Positions 26,597 to 34,593 of a stretch of 64,000 nucleotides of DNA are shown here, piece by piece. Within the stretch, counting starts at the first letter, position 1. The number at the start of each line of letters is the position of its first letter. The notes under the pieces were generated by a model. That model was not told where the DNA came from and made no database searches. It saw only the letters and a list, made by a program, of their open reading frames with translations. The position numbers and the translations under genes are program-made. The stretch comes from Desmonostoc vinosum HA7617-LM4 (GTDB lineage: Bacteria; Cyanobacteriota; Cyanobacteriia; Cyanobacteriales; Nostocaceae), in the NCBI GenBank assembly GCA_019359515.1, contig JAHHHC010000007.1:124001-188000 (forward strand). Reading direction: 5' to 3'.

Positions 26597-27415
26597 AGAT
26601 ATATACCTCAAAACTATATCAGGATTGATATCCTAATAAATACTTTAGGATTACTTTAGGTGTTGAATACTTGGAAAAATATCCACTAAGATATAAACGC
26701 AAATATGTTGATTTGCGAATTCAATTAGCTTGCTATTTTGTTATTTAAAGCTTCCGCGATATATCTTTTTCCTACAATTGCTAAAAAATAAAACTGTAAA
26801 AAAAATATATATCGCTGGAAATAGCGGATATTACTTAAAGATGTGATTAATTTTATTTGACATGACATCCTGGTGTTATGTCTATTGTTTTTCTCAGTAT
26901 TGTTTAAATATTTACAATGCCATGTAGCTTTTTAAAGCTATATCAAAGTTTTCATCAACCTCGAATGAAATTTGCAAAAGTTACGTAATGATTTAGGACT
27001 ACATGATCACAATATACCACTTAAGTATATCGAAATTGTGTAAAGAGAAATTTTGATATTTAAAGTTTAAAAAATAGTAATTTTTACCTATTAGCCTAAT
27101 AACTGTATTGTTTGATTTCTCTAGCAAAGATACATTTTGACTTTATACAGAACAATGTTTGTTCAATCAGTAAAAATGAATCTAAATAAACTTAGTATAT
27201 AAAAATCACTTTTTATTAGCTAAAGATGCTAACAAGAAAGGTTTTGTCTACTAAACAGATATTATTTATCAACGTTTATTTATACCCACTTATTTAACAC
27301 ATTTTATTATCTTATGTATAATTTAATACAATAAAATAGATTCACTTACAAATGAAGTAGCTAGTAGACTGATACAGCCACTACAAACAAGATTGGGAGT
27401 TAGAGGAGAGAAGAT
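26597..27415. other. Long AT-rich gap, no gene recognised
   Basis: About 820 bp lie between the exoprotein and the mgtE leader region. The stretch is very AT-rich with many stops in all frames, and no tRNA-like or strong hairpin structure was recognised. Promoters for the exoprotein gene (minus) and mgtE (plus) probably lie here. Confidence 0.5.
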
Positions 27416-27508
27416 ATGGGGCAAAATTTAATCCAAAACGCCAGAGGTGAAAAATATTTTTGTGTCAGTTCTGACAAGTTTGACTTGTACATTCCCACTT
27501 TCACCTAG
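27416..27508 (+). CDS. Candidate 30-residue leader peptide upstream of mgtE
   Basis: The ATG at 27416 follows GAGGAGAGAAGAT, a good purine-rich ribosome binding site. It opens a 30-codon frame (MGQNLIQNARGEKYF to YIPTFT) ending at 27508, 46 bp before the mgtE start. Its position and strong translation signal suggest a regulatory leader or small protein. No family resemblance was recognised, and chance cannot be excluded for so short a frame. Confidence 0.3.
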   Translation: MGQNLIQNARGEKYFCVSSDKFDLYIPTFT

Positions 27509-27553
27509 ACTAGGGGCAGCAACCTTGTTAATATCGGCTAAGGAAAATAGACT

Positions 27554-28954
27554 GTGACTGAGACAAACAACCCAACCTCTACCCTCTTGAATGTCTCACG
27601 CAGGGAGTTGAGAGATTTAGTACGATCGCAACTGCAAATGCTACTGGAAGTGGGAGATTTGCCGGGAGCAAAAGCCATCCTAATACCAGTGCAATCTGCG
27701 GATATTGCTGAGGCCATTGAAGGTTTGCCAGAAGCAATGCACGCTTTAGCTTTTCGCTTGCTTTCTAAGGACGAGGCAATAGAGGTTTATGAATATCTTG
27801 ACTACAGCGTCCAAGAAAGGCTAATCGAAGAACTGAAAAGTCAAGATGTACGCGATATTGTAGATAAAATGTCGCCCGATGACCGAGCGAGGTTATTTGA
27901 TGAATTACCAGCAAAAGTTGTCAATCGGCTGTTAGAACAGCTCAGTCCAGCAGAACGTCAGGCTACGGCTCAACTATTAGGTTATGAAGCCGATACAGCC
28001 GGACGAATTATGACACCGGAATTAATTTCTTTAAAAGAAAATTTTACAATATCTCAAGCGCTAGAGCGGATTCGTAACTTAGCTAATGCTAGCGAGATGA
28101 TTTATTACCTTTACATTACTGATGTAGAAAGGCGCTTAAAAGGGATTTTATCACTGCGGGAATTGGTGACGGCTCAACCAGACCAAACCATTGGTGATAT
28201 TATGGTTCGCGATCCGGTGCTTGTCTACACCGACACCGACCAAGAAGAAGTAGCAAAATTAATCCAAAGATATGACTTTTTAGCAGTACCTGTAGTAGAC
28301 CGAGAACAGCGTTTAGTAGGGATTGTCACGGTCGATGATGTCATTGATATCCTGCAACAGGAGACAACCGAAGATATTTATACAGTGGGTGGTGGTGTGC
28401 AGTCCGATGGCGACAACTATTTTCAGATGAATTTGATAGAAGTTGCTCGCAAACGGGTTTTATGGTTATTAGTTTTGCTAATTACTAACACCATGACAGG
28501 AACGATTATTAAGTCACAGGAGGATATCTTATCAAAAGTTGTTACACTAACGGCATTTATTCCCCTATTAACTGGTACTGGCGGTAATGTAGGCGCTCAG
28601 TCTTCCACTGTCGTGATTAGGGGGATGAACACCGAAGAAATTCGATCGCTTGGTGCTTGGCAAGTCATTGGGCGAGAAGCGATCGCAGGTGCTTTATTAG
28701 GAGGTATGCTAGGTACAATTGCTACAGTGTGGGCTTTCTTATTGCAAGGGAGATTAGAAGTTGCGATCGCTGTTGGCGTTAGTTTAGTAGCTATTTCTGT
28801 TTTGGCTTCTATTTCCGGTTCCGCACTACCGTTTTTATTTCGCCTACTCCGTTTAGATCCTGCTTTGATGTCAGCACCATTCATTACCACAGCAGTTGAT
28901 GTACTGGGTGTTTTGATATACTTCAACTTGGCAAGAGTAATTTTAAAGTTATAG
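27554..28954 (+). CDS. mgtE: Magnesium transporter MgtE
   Basis: MgtE is a Mg2+-gated Mg2+ channel of the inner membrane. The 466 residues show the N-domain of helical repeats (about 40-140, with MSPDDRARLFDELP), two CBS domains (about 145-275, GDIMVRDPVLVYTDTDQEEV and FLAVPVVDREQRLVGIVTVD), then the plug helix and five membrane helices. The pore signature is PLLTGTGGNVGAQSSTVVIRG. The GTG at 27554 has AAGGAA upstream. The N and CBS domains sense cytoplasmic Mg2+ in this family. A short possible leader frame precedes it. Confidence 0.95.
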   Translation: MTETNNPTSTLLNVSRRELRDLVRSQLQMLLEVGDLPGAKAILIPVQSADIAEAIEGLPEAMHALAFRLLSKDEAIEVYEYLDYSVQERLIEELKSQDVRDIVDKMSPDDRARLFDELPAKVVNRLLEQLSPAERQATAQLLGYEADTAGRIMTPELISLKENFTISQALERIRNLANASEMIYYLYITDVERRLKGILSLRELVTAQPDQTIGDIMVRDPVLVYTDTDQEEVAKLIQRYDFLAVPVVDREQRLVGIVTVDDVIDILQQETTEDIYTVGGGVQSDGDNYFQMNLIEVARKRVLWLLVLLITNTMTGTIIKSQEDILSKVVTLTAFIPLLTGTGGNVGAQSSTVVIRGMNTEEIRSLGAWQVIGREAIAGALLGGMLGTIATVWAFLLQGRLEVAIAVGVSLVAISVLASISGSALPFLFRLLRLDPALMSAPFITTAVDVLGVLIYFNLARVILKL

Positions 28955-29023
28955 AAGGGCGATCGCACTGCATTCAGGTTCTAAGCTGTCGCGCCTACAA
29001 ATCGAGATAAAGCCGGATAAGGC

Positions 29024-29323
29024 TCATACGATCGCCTCAGTTGATGGTTGATGCAATTGTTCAAGGCGATGGGCTTCTGCTGCTTGATGAGCAATATCAG
29101 CTTCGATTGCGCTCTTGTTGGCGTGGTAGTAAGCAAGCGCAGCATATACTTCAGCTAGGGTAATATGTCCAATTCGATCCCCAATATCTTCAGCAGCTAG
29201 CCCTCGCTTGTACCAGAAAACAACACGCCGAACTGTTACACCTTTGCCTGAAATGTGTGGGACTCCGTTGTGGAGTCCTGGAGTTTGGCTGATTAAAGTG
29301 CCAATGTCTACTGTGGTAGTCAT
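29024..29323 (-). CDS. DUF433 family protein (antitoxin-like), without its usual partner
   Basis: The 99-residue protein has the DUF433 winged-helix pattern PHISGKGVTVRRVVFWYKRG, AAEDIGDRIGHITLAEVYAAL and YYHANKSAIEADI. DUF433 proteins are commonly the antitoxin of pairs with DUF5615 or PIN-like toxins encoded directly downstream. Here, downstream on the minus strand is only 69 bp before the convergent mgtE gene, with no toxin frame. It may be an orphan antitoxin or a stand-alone regulator. Confidence 0.75.
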   Translation of the reverse strand: MTTTVDIGTLISQTPGLHNGVPHISGKGVTVRRVVFWYKRGLAAEDIGDRIGHITLAEVYAALAYYHANKSAIEADIAHQAAEAHRLEQLHQPSTEAIV

Positions 29324-29404
29324 TTGTGGTTCTCGTCATCAGGAGGTCTAACGACTATTGTAGGGCTGAAGATTGCAAGGATGGAACTGTGGTTTATTTC
29401 CTTT

Positions 29405-29662
29405 TCATAGTTCGGAAGCTGTATCTGGAGCAATAATTTCACCAGTTCCTAATTCCAGTATCAAGTCTTGATCAGTAATCAGTTCGCTGAGTTCCTTAAC
29501 TTGTAAGTTCATTTCCTCGCAAGCTTGCCTTAATTCGCTAGCAAACTTATTGAGATCATTACCATATCCACATAGATAGGCAGCGGTTTCGATTCCCTGC
29601 TTAGCATTTGCTCTAGCACAATCTACTAGTTCTGTGCCATGCAATGGTGTAGAAGATGCCAT
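29405..29662 (-). CDS. Small hypothetical protein
   Basis: The 85-residue, mostly helical, acidic protein (from MASSTPLHGTELVDCARANA to GEIIAPDTASEL) has no signal peptide or membrane segment. I do not recognise a family. It lies 81 bp upstream of the DUF433 gene on the same strand, so co-transcription is possible. No clear ribosome binding site precedes the ATG at 29662. The frame is gene-like, but evidence is limited. Confidence 0.55.
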   Translation of the reverse strand: MASSTPLHGTELVDCARANAKQGIETAAYLCGYGNDLNKFASELRQACEEMNLQVKELSELITDQDLILELGTGEIIAPDTASEL

Positions 29663-29743
29663 AGATGTCGTTTTTATTGATTATGTATTCATTGCTAGAT
29701 AGATTATCAATCTTTTGGGATGAACACATCCTTCTAATGGTGG

Positions 29744-29891
29744 TAAGCTAATCTGCCTTTAACTTGCATAATCCTTTGCCTCAGAAAGACGCAAAGAGAA
29801 GTTGCGTGCGGGGGTTCCCCCCGTTGAGCAAACTTCGGAGGACGCGCTTAAGGGGAGACGCGGGGATGCAATTTGAATGATTATTAGCTTA
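29744..29891. repeat. MITE family with TAAGCTAAT/ATTAGCTTA ends, copy B
   Basis: This 148-bp copy is inverted relative to copies A (10439) and C (31256). It has the same ends and the same internal GGGGGTTCCCCCCG hairpin, and it keeps the segment CGCGCTTAAGGGGAGACGCG that copy A lacks. It lies just downstream of dapF. Confidence 0.85.
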
Positions 29892-29927
29892 TGGCAGGCA
29901 AAAAGCCTACCCACCCATCCGCAAAGA

Positions 29928-30785
29928 CTATAACTTACCAGTAAACACCCGCTTTGCTGGCCCTGTCATGTAAACTCGCTGGTCAATTTCCGACCATTCA
30001 ATTTGTAAGGGGCCACCAGGTAATTCTACAGTTGCGAGGCGATCGCATTTCCCCGTCAATACACCAGCCACTAGTGATGCACAAGCACCAGTCCCGCAAG
30101 CTAATGTAATACCTGCACCTCTCTCCCATACCCGCATTTTCAGGTAGTCACGGCTTACTACTTGAATAAATTCAGTATTTGTGCGTTGGGGGAAAACTGG
30201 ATGATGCTCAAATTGAGGGCCTATAGTTTCTAGAGGAATTGCTGCTACATCCTCTACAAAAGTAATACAGTGGGGATTCCCCATACTCACACAGGTAACC
30301 TCCCAAGTTTCCCCTGCCACCGCTAACGGCTGATTAATAACTTTCTGTTGGGCAGATGTAAGATTAGTGGGAATTTCCCCAGCAAGTAATCGAGGTAAAC
30401 CCATATCCACCTTTACTTGCTCATGGGATATGAGTTGAGGTGTAATTGTACCAGCTAAGGTATGAATGCGATAGGTAATTGGGAATTGGGAAGACTCTTT
30501 CCCAGTCCCCAGTCCTTCTAAATCTGCTAAAAAGCTGGCTAAGCAGCGAATACCATTACCGCACATTTCCGGTTCTGAACCATCAGAATTAAAAATCCGC
30601 ATTGTGTAGTTAGTACCATTTTCACCAGGCAGGGCAAAAATTACACCATCAGCACCGATACCGAAGTGGCGATCGCACAATTGCACTGCCTGCTCTGGAG
30701 TGATTACAGGCTCAGACGTAGAGCGATTATCAATCAGAATAAAGTCGTTACCCAAACCGTGATACTTAGTAAATTCGATTGCCAT
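29928..30785 (-). CDS. dapF: Diaminopimelate epimerase with repeat-derived insertion
   Basis: DapF converts LL- to meso-diaminopimelate for lysine and peptidoglycan synthesis. The 285 residues from the ATG at 30785 ([16 protein letters not shown]) include both catalytic Cys motifs, [12 protein letters not shown] and [14 protein letters not shown], and the substrate-binding [10 protein letters not shown]. Between LADLEG and YRIHTLAG lies a 14-residue insert ([13 protein letters not shown] region). Its DNA (30474-30515) consists of GGGGACTGGG-type units, like intergenic heptamer repeats. The insert is in frame and sits at a surface loop, so function is probably kept. hfq is divergent upstream, an arrangement I recall as common in cyanobacteria. 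Confidence 0.95.
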   Translation of the reverse strand: MAIEFTKYHGLGNDFILIDNRSTSEPVITPEQAVQLCDRHFGIGADGVIFALPGENGTNYTMRIFNSDGSEPEMCGNGIRCLASFLADLEGLGTGKESSQFPITYRIHTLAGTITPQLISHEQVKVDMGLPRLLAGEIPTNLTSAQQKVINQPLAVAGETWEVTCVSMGNPHCITFVEDVAAIPLETIGPQFEHHPVFPQRTNTEFIQVVSRDYLKMRVWERGAGITLACGTGACASLVAGVLTGKCDRLATVELPGGPLQIEWSEIDQRVYMTGPAKRVFTGKL

Positions 30786-30998
30786 TTCCAAAATCCATCA
30801 ATTATATTTGTGTTTTGCTGTTTGTTCTTTGTCATCAAGGCAGGGAACTCTTAACAGTTGTTCCTATTTCCTGCGATGTACTGAACGTAGCCGAAGCGAG
30901 TTCCCCGTTCCCTTTTTAATTGTCCTTTGTAAATAACTAATACTTCGGCTCCTCTCAGTACAAGTGACTAATGACTAATGACCAATAACTAATGATTA

Positions 30999-31220
30999 AT
31001 GACTATGATTACTGAATTTGACACCTCCTTACCCAGTATTAGACAAGTTCAAAACCTAATTAAACAAACAACGCCAGTAGAGTTCAAGCTACTCACTGGC
31101 GATGTCATGACAGGAATAGTTATATGGCAAGACATACATTGCGTCTGTATCGCCAATGAAGACAGCCAACAAACCACAGTTTGGAAGCAGGCGATCGCAT
31201 ATATTAAGCCTAAAGGTTAG
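30999..31220 (+). CDS. hfq: Cyanobacterial Hfq (Sm-like protein)
   Basis: The 73-residue protein has the Sm fold: N-terminal helix SIRQVQNLIKQ, Sm1 TPVEFKLLTGDVMTGIVIWQD, and a divergent Sm2 TTVWKQAIAYIKP in place of the YKHAI pattern of enterobacterial Hfq. Cyanobacterial Hfq binds RNA weakly, and in Synechocystis it acts at the type IV pilus base through PilB1, affecting motility and transformation. The ATG at 30999 is chosen; a second ATG two codons later is equally possible. It is divergent from dapF and followed by a hairpin. Confidence 0.92.
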   Translation: MTMITEFDTSLPSIRQVQNLIKQTTPVEFKLLTGDVMTGIVIWQDIHCVCIANEDSQQTTVWKQAIAYIKPKG

Positions 31221-31231
31221 ACATTGAATGT

Positions 31232-31256
31232 AGAGACGCGCTTTTGAAGCGTCTCT
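31232..31256 (+). terminator. Hairpin after hfq
   Basis: AGAGACGC (31232-31239) and GCGTCTCT (31249-31256) form an 8-bp perfect stem 11 bp after the hfq stop. It abuts MITE copy C and no T run follows, so efficiency is doubtful. Confidence 0.45.
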
Positions 31257-31404
31257 AAGCTAATAATCATTCAAATTGCATCCCCGCGTCTCCCCTTAAG
31301 CGCGTCCTCCGAAGTTTGCTCAACGGGGGGAACCCCCGTTGAGCAACTTCTCTCCGCGTCTTTCTGAGGCAAAGGATTATGCAAGTTAAAAGCAGATTAG
31401 CTTA
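31256..31404. repeat. MITE family with TAAGCTAAT/ATTAGCTTA ends, copy C
   Basis: This 149-bp copy begins TAAGCTAATAATCATTC and ends AGCAGATTAGCTTA. Its last three bases are the reverse complement of the TAA stop codon of the Kef-type antiporter gene. The internal hairpin is CAACGGGGGGAACCCCCGTTG. Confidence 0.85.
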
Positions 31405-33669
31405 CAAGGGTTTCGGGTAACTATTGACAGTAAACAAATGTTGTATTTGATTCAGACCTGAGAGGCTACCGCATAGTAGTACCTGATCGCCATCTCGCAA
31501 GTCCATATTCTCATCAGGAGAGCGAATAAATTTACCGTCTCGCCGGATTGCTTGTATTTGTACTTCATATTGTTCGCTGCTAGCTAAATCTGCAAGTTTT
31601 TTACCCAATATCGGAGAATCAGTATTTATCCGATTCCACTGGCAAGCACTATTTTCCCCAGGAACAGCTACTTGTCCCTTGGCAAATTCTGCTAAAGCTG
31701 CCAGTTCCTCGTCTGCTCCCACTACCAACAGGCGATCGCCTTCTGCTAATTTAGTTTGATCATCGGGATAGTCGATTTCATCGCCATTATCACGTCGAAT
31801 CGCCATTAAACTGGCTCCTGTCAAGTAGCGCATATCCGTTTCTTCTAGGCTCATGCCAATTAAGGGTGAACCAGATGGTAAGGGATACCAGCGTCGATTT
31901 AAATCACTGGTTGCTTGTTGTAAATCGCGGGAAACTTCAAAAGCAGAACGTTCTGGGCGCAAATCTAAGTAATGATCCTTGCGGATTTGCTGCATTTGTT
32001 GCTGTACTACATCTGGCGATAAGCCTAAGCCAGTTAATAAGTGGGTTGCCATTTCTAAACTGGCCTCGAATTCTGGCTGTACTACTTCTCTGGCGCCTAG
32101 TTGATAAAGCACTTCAATGTTTCTATTTTGAGTAGCACGAACCACCAAGTCCAATTCGGGGGATAATTCCAAAGCGCGTTTCAAGCAAAGTCGGGTACTC
32201 ATGGGATCTGGAAGTGCGATCGCCATTCCTTTAGCATGGTTAACACCAGCAGTTTCTAACACATGGAGACTCACACAATTTCCATAAACGTAAGGCACTC
32301 CAGCTTCCCGTAACTGCTGAATTCTACTTTCTGCTTGGTCAACTACTACCATAGGTAACTGTTGTAGTTGTAACAACTTCACCAAATTCCTCCCCACTCG
32401 CCCATAGCCACAAACGACTACATGGTCTTTCAAAGGTAGTTCTTCCGATACATCCCGTGGCTGCTGTTCCTCTAAATACGGTTTCAACCAAGGCATGGTT
32501 TCGGCAAAGTTAAATAAAAATGGCACTAACCGCAGCACAAAAGGGGTGAGCATGAGTGTAACTGCTGTAGTTCCCAAAATCAGCAGATATATCTGTCGAG
32601 ACACCAACCCTAGCGCTTGTCCTTCACTGGCGAGAACAAAGGAAAATTCCCCAATCTGCGCTAGTCCCAACCCAGCAATTAAAGCTGTTTTCAAAGGATA
32701 GCGGAACAACTTCACCAGGGGAGTGATAATCAAAAACTTGCCCACAAAAACGATCGCCACCAGTCCTAAAATTAACTCCAGGTTGTTCCACAAAAATACT
32801 GGGTCAATCAACATCCCAATAGCAGCGAAAAATAAACTAGCAAAGATATCTCGCAGCGGCTCTACATAAGTTAAAGTTTGATCGGCGTATTCCACCTCAG
32901 AAATCATCAAACCTGCGACAAACGCACCCATTTCAATCGACAAGCCCAAATACTCTGTAATTAGGGCAATTACCAAACACAGCACTACCACACCTAATAG
33001 AAATAGCTCTCGGCTTTCAGTGCGGGCTAGCAGTCGCAACAAAGGGGGTATGAGCCAAATTCCTGCTACTATTGCCCCAGCAGCAAATAATCCCAAACGC
33101 AACAGCGCTGTCAGGACTGCAAAACCAATCGATTCTGCTGGTTGATGCAAAGCTGGTAACACTGCCAACATCAAACCCAACGCTAAGTCTTGGACTACCA
33201 AAATACCCAGCATTACCTGCCCGTGGGGCGTTTCTGTTTCATTGCGCTCCATCAAGCATTTGAGGACAACTGCTGTTGAAGATAAAGACAGAATCGACCC
33301 CAAAAACACACCCTTGGCTGGCAAGGCTCCCCAAGCTCCCGTTACCCCGCATACTAAAACAGTGATGAGGATTGTCAGGGCAATTTGGAGTCCACCACCG
33401 CCCAAGGCGATCGCTTTTACCTTTTTCAGTTCCGCTAAAGAGAATTCTACACCCAAAGCAAACAGCAAAAAGGCGACCCCAAACTGAGCCAGAGTCTCGA
33501 TTTGAATAATTTCTTTAATCAGTCCCAGTCCCGCCGGGCCGACAATCATCCCACCAATGAGATAACCCAATAGAACCGGTTGCCGTAAAAGCGCCGCAAA
33601 CAGCCCACCACAAGCTGCGACAGCGAGAACCGAAACTAAATCAACAATAAGTCTAAAATCTTCCTGCAC
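31402..33669 (-). CDS. Kef-type monovalent cation:proton antiporter (CPA2) with TrkA domains
   Basis: The 755-residue protein has about 12 membrane helices (1-395; LLGYLIGGMIVGPAGLG, FAAIGMLIDP, LAQIGEFSFVLASEGQ). An RCK/TrkA-N domain with HVVVCGYGRVGRNLVKLL follows (about 415-535), then two TrkA-C domains (about 590-660 and 680-750). This plan is a K+ or Na+/H+ antiporter whose opening is gated by nucleotide binding. Two consecutive TrkA-C domains are an elaboration of the usual KefB/KefC. The stop codon TAA coincides with the terminal repeat of MITE copy C, so the extreme C-terminus (NSYPKPL) may have been changed by the insertion. Confidence 0.9.
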   Translation of the reverse strand: MQEDFRLIVDLVSVLAVAACGGLFAALLRQPVLLGYLIGGMIVGPAGLGLIKEIIQIETLAQFGVAFLLFALGVEFSLAELKKVKAIALGGGGLQIALTILITVLVCGVTGAWGALPAKGVFLGSILSLSSTAVVLKCLMERNETETPHGQVMLGILVVQDLALGLMLAVLPALHQPAESIGFAVLTALLRLGLFAAGAIVAGIWLIPPLLRLLARTESRELFLLGVVVLCLVIALITEYLGLSIEMGAFVAGLMISEVEYADQTLTYVEPLRDIFASLFFAAIGMLIDPVFLWNNLELILGLVAIVFVGKFLIITPLVKLFRYPLKTALIAGLGLAQIGEFSFVLASEGQALGLVSRQIYLLILGTTAVTLMLTPFVLRLVPFLFNFAETMPWLKPYLEEQQPRDVSEELPLKDHVVVCGYGRVGRNLVKLLQLQQLPMVVVDQAESRIQQLREAGVPYVYGNCVSLHVLETAGVNHAKGMAIALPDPMSTRLCLKRALELSPELDLVVRATQNRNIEVLYQLGAREVVQPEFEASLEMATHLLTGLGLSPDVVQQQMQQIRKDHYLDLRPERSAFEVSRDLQQATSDLNRRWYPLPSGSPLIGMSLEETDMRYLTGASLMAIRRDNGDEIDYPDDQTKLAEGDRLLVVGADEELAALAEFAKGQVAVPGENSACQWNRINTDSPILGKKLADLASSEQYEVQIQAIRRDGKFIRSPDENMDLRDGDQVLLCGSLSGLNQIQHLFTVNSYPKPL

Positions 33670-34118
33670 AAGTTTTTAAAAGAACTATTAAGAGCTATTA
33701 ACTCAGGATACAAATTTTTAACTATCTCAGGGTAGTTTGTTTTGTGAAGGGACTACAAAAGTTTTGACATACTCCCCGTAATTGAATCTATCCATTACCC
33801 GGATCTTTCTTAACAAACAGACAAAATACTTAAAATTAGACCGAAAGGGTTGATGGGTATAGTTTTGAGGACTGCGGCGATTACACGATATCGCCGCCAC
33901 TTGGAAACTTCTCCATCCTGATTCTCCTAAGATATCTTTGTAGTTAACGATCGCACTCAGGTTTAGTGCATTTTCTGTCTCTCAAGTCAATCATGCTCTC
34001 ATTATTTACTTCTATCATTCCCTCAGCGTCTGACTTACAGCAATGTTAAGAAAGATGCGACTAATGGATAGCCCAAACTGGGAGAGGGATTTAGGGTGAG
34101 AGCAACGCACTGACTTGG
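33670..34118. other. Gap upstream of the Kef-type gene, no gene seen
   Basis: The 449 bp contain no convincing frame, tRNA or hairpin. The Kef-type gene promoter should lie near 33670-33800. A GGATCTTTCTTAACAAAC stretch and HIP1-like GATCGC are the only notable motifs. Confidence 0.4.
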
Positions 34119-34199
34119 CTATACAGACAAAACCCACCTGCGTGGGTTTGAAAGGCCTAATTTTTGGTTATTTCACGGAGGTGAACTTTGTTTGTGTAG
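34119..34199. repeat. Second copy of the 83-bp repeat with AAACCCAC/GTGGGTTT hairpin
   Basis: The sequence CTATACAGACAAAACCCACC to GGAGGTGAACTTTGTTTGTG matches 4266-4348, where it forms the core of a MITE. Here the outer 18-bp terminal repeats are absent. It ends 2 bp before the stop of the 34202-34534 gene. Confidence 0.75.
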
Positions 34200-34201
34200 C
34201 A

Positions 34202-34534
34202 TTAATCTGCTTTCAGCATCCACACCAGAAAGCTTAGAATTAATTCTACAGGAGGAAGAGAATAGTCCATTAAATCAATTGTGATTGTTTGTCCCTCTAA
34301 CTTGAGAAATCGCCATTGCGTTCCGCTAGTAACAGTACCATAAACTACTGGGATCGCTTGTCCTTTGGCTTCATTATCAACTGCGATCGCCCACGGTAAT
34401 TCTTCTAAAATATTTTGCAGTCTGTTACTTAAAGTAACTGGTTCAATTGAATCTGGGAAAAAGCGAACTCCCTCTACAGTAGTCAGGTGAAAATCTTGTT
34501 TCACTTTCTCAATGGTGAATTGACTGTAGGGCAT
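34202..34534 (-). CDS. Hypothetical protein, apparently an internally deleted member of a larger family
   Basis: The 110 residues start MPYSQFTIEKVKQDFHL and end TITIDLMDYSLPPVELILSFLVWMLK. From memory, cyanobacteria have a family of about 200 residues with the same two ends. Its middle contains a nuclease-like VVEAKKED segment and a hydrophobic strand. Here the first part (LPWAIAVDNEAKGQ) is joined directly to VVYGTVTSGTQWRFLKLEGQ, so that middle is absent. If so, the protein is a shortened, non-catalytic remnant that kept its frame. The family recollection was not checked. It lies 59 bp after glgB with a terminator between. Confidence 0.6.
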   Translation of the reverse strand: MPYSQFTIEKVKQDFHLTTVEGVRFFPDSIEPVTLSNRLQNILEELPWAIAVDNEAKGQAIPVVYGTVTSGTQWRFLKLEGQTITIDLMDYSLPPVELILSFLVWMLKAD

Positions 34535-34563
34535 ATTAATTCGTAATTAAAACTAAAAACTTC

Positions 34564-34591
34564 AAAAGGGTGGGTATAGTCCCACCCTTTT
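34564..34591 (-). terminator. Terminator of glgB
   Basis: AAAAGGGTGGG (34564-34574) and CCCACCCTTTT (34581-34591) form a perfect 11-bp stem with a six-base loop, 2 bp after the glgB stop. The A/T ends give a U run in the minus-strand transcript. The stem is symmetric and may work both ways. Confidence 0.85.
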
Positions 34592-34593
34592 AA

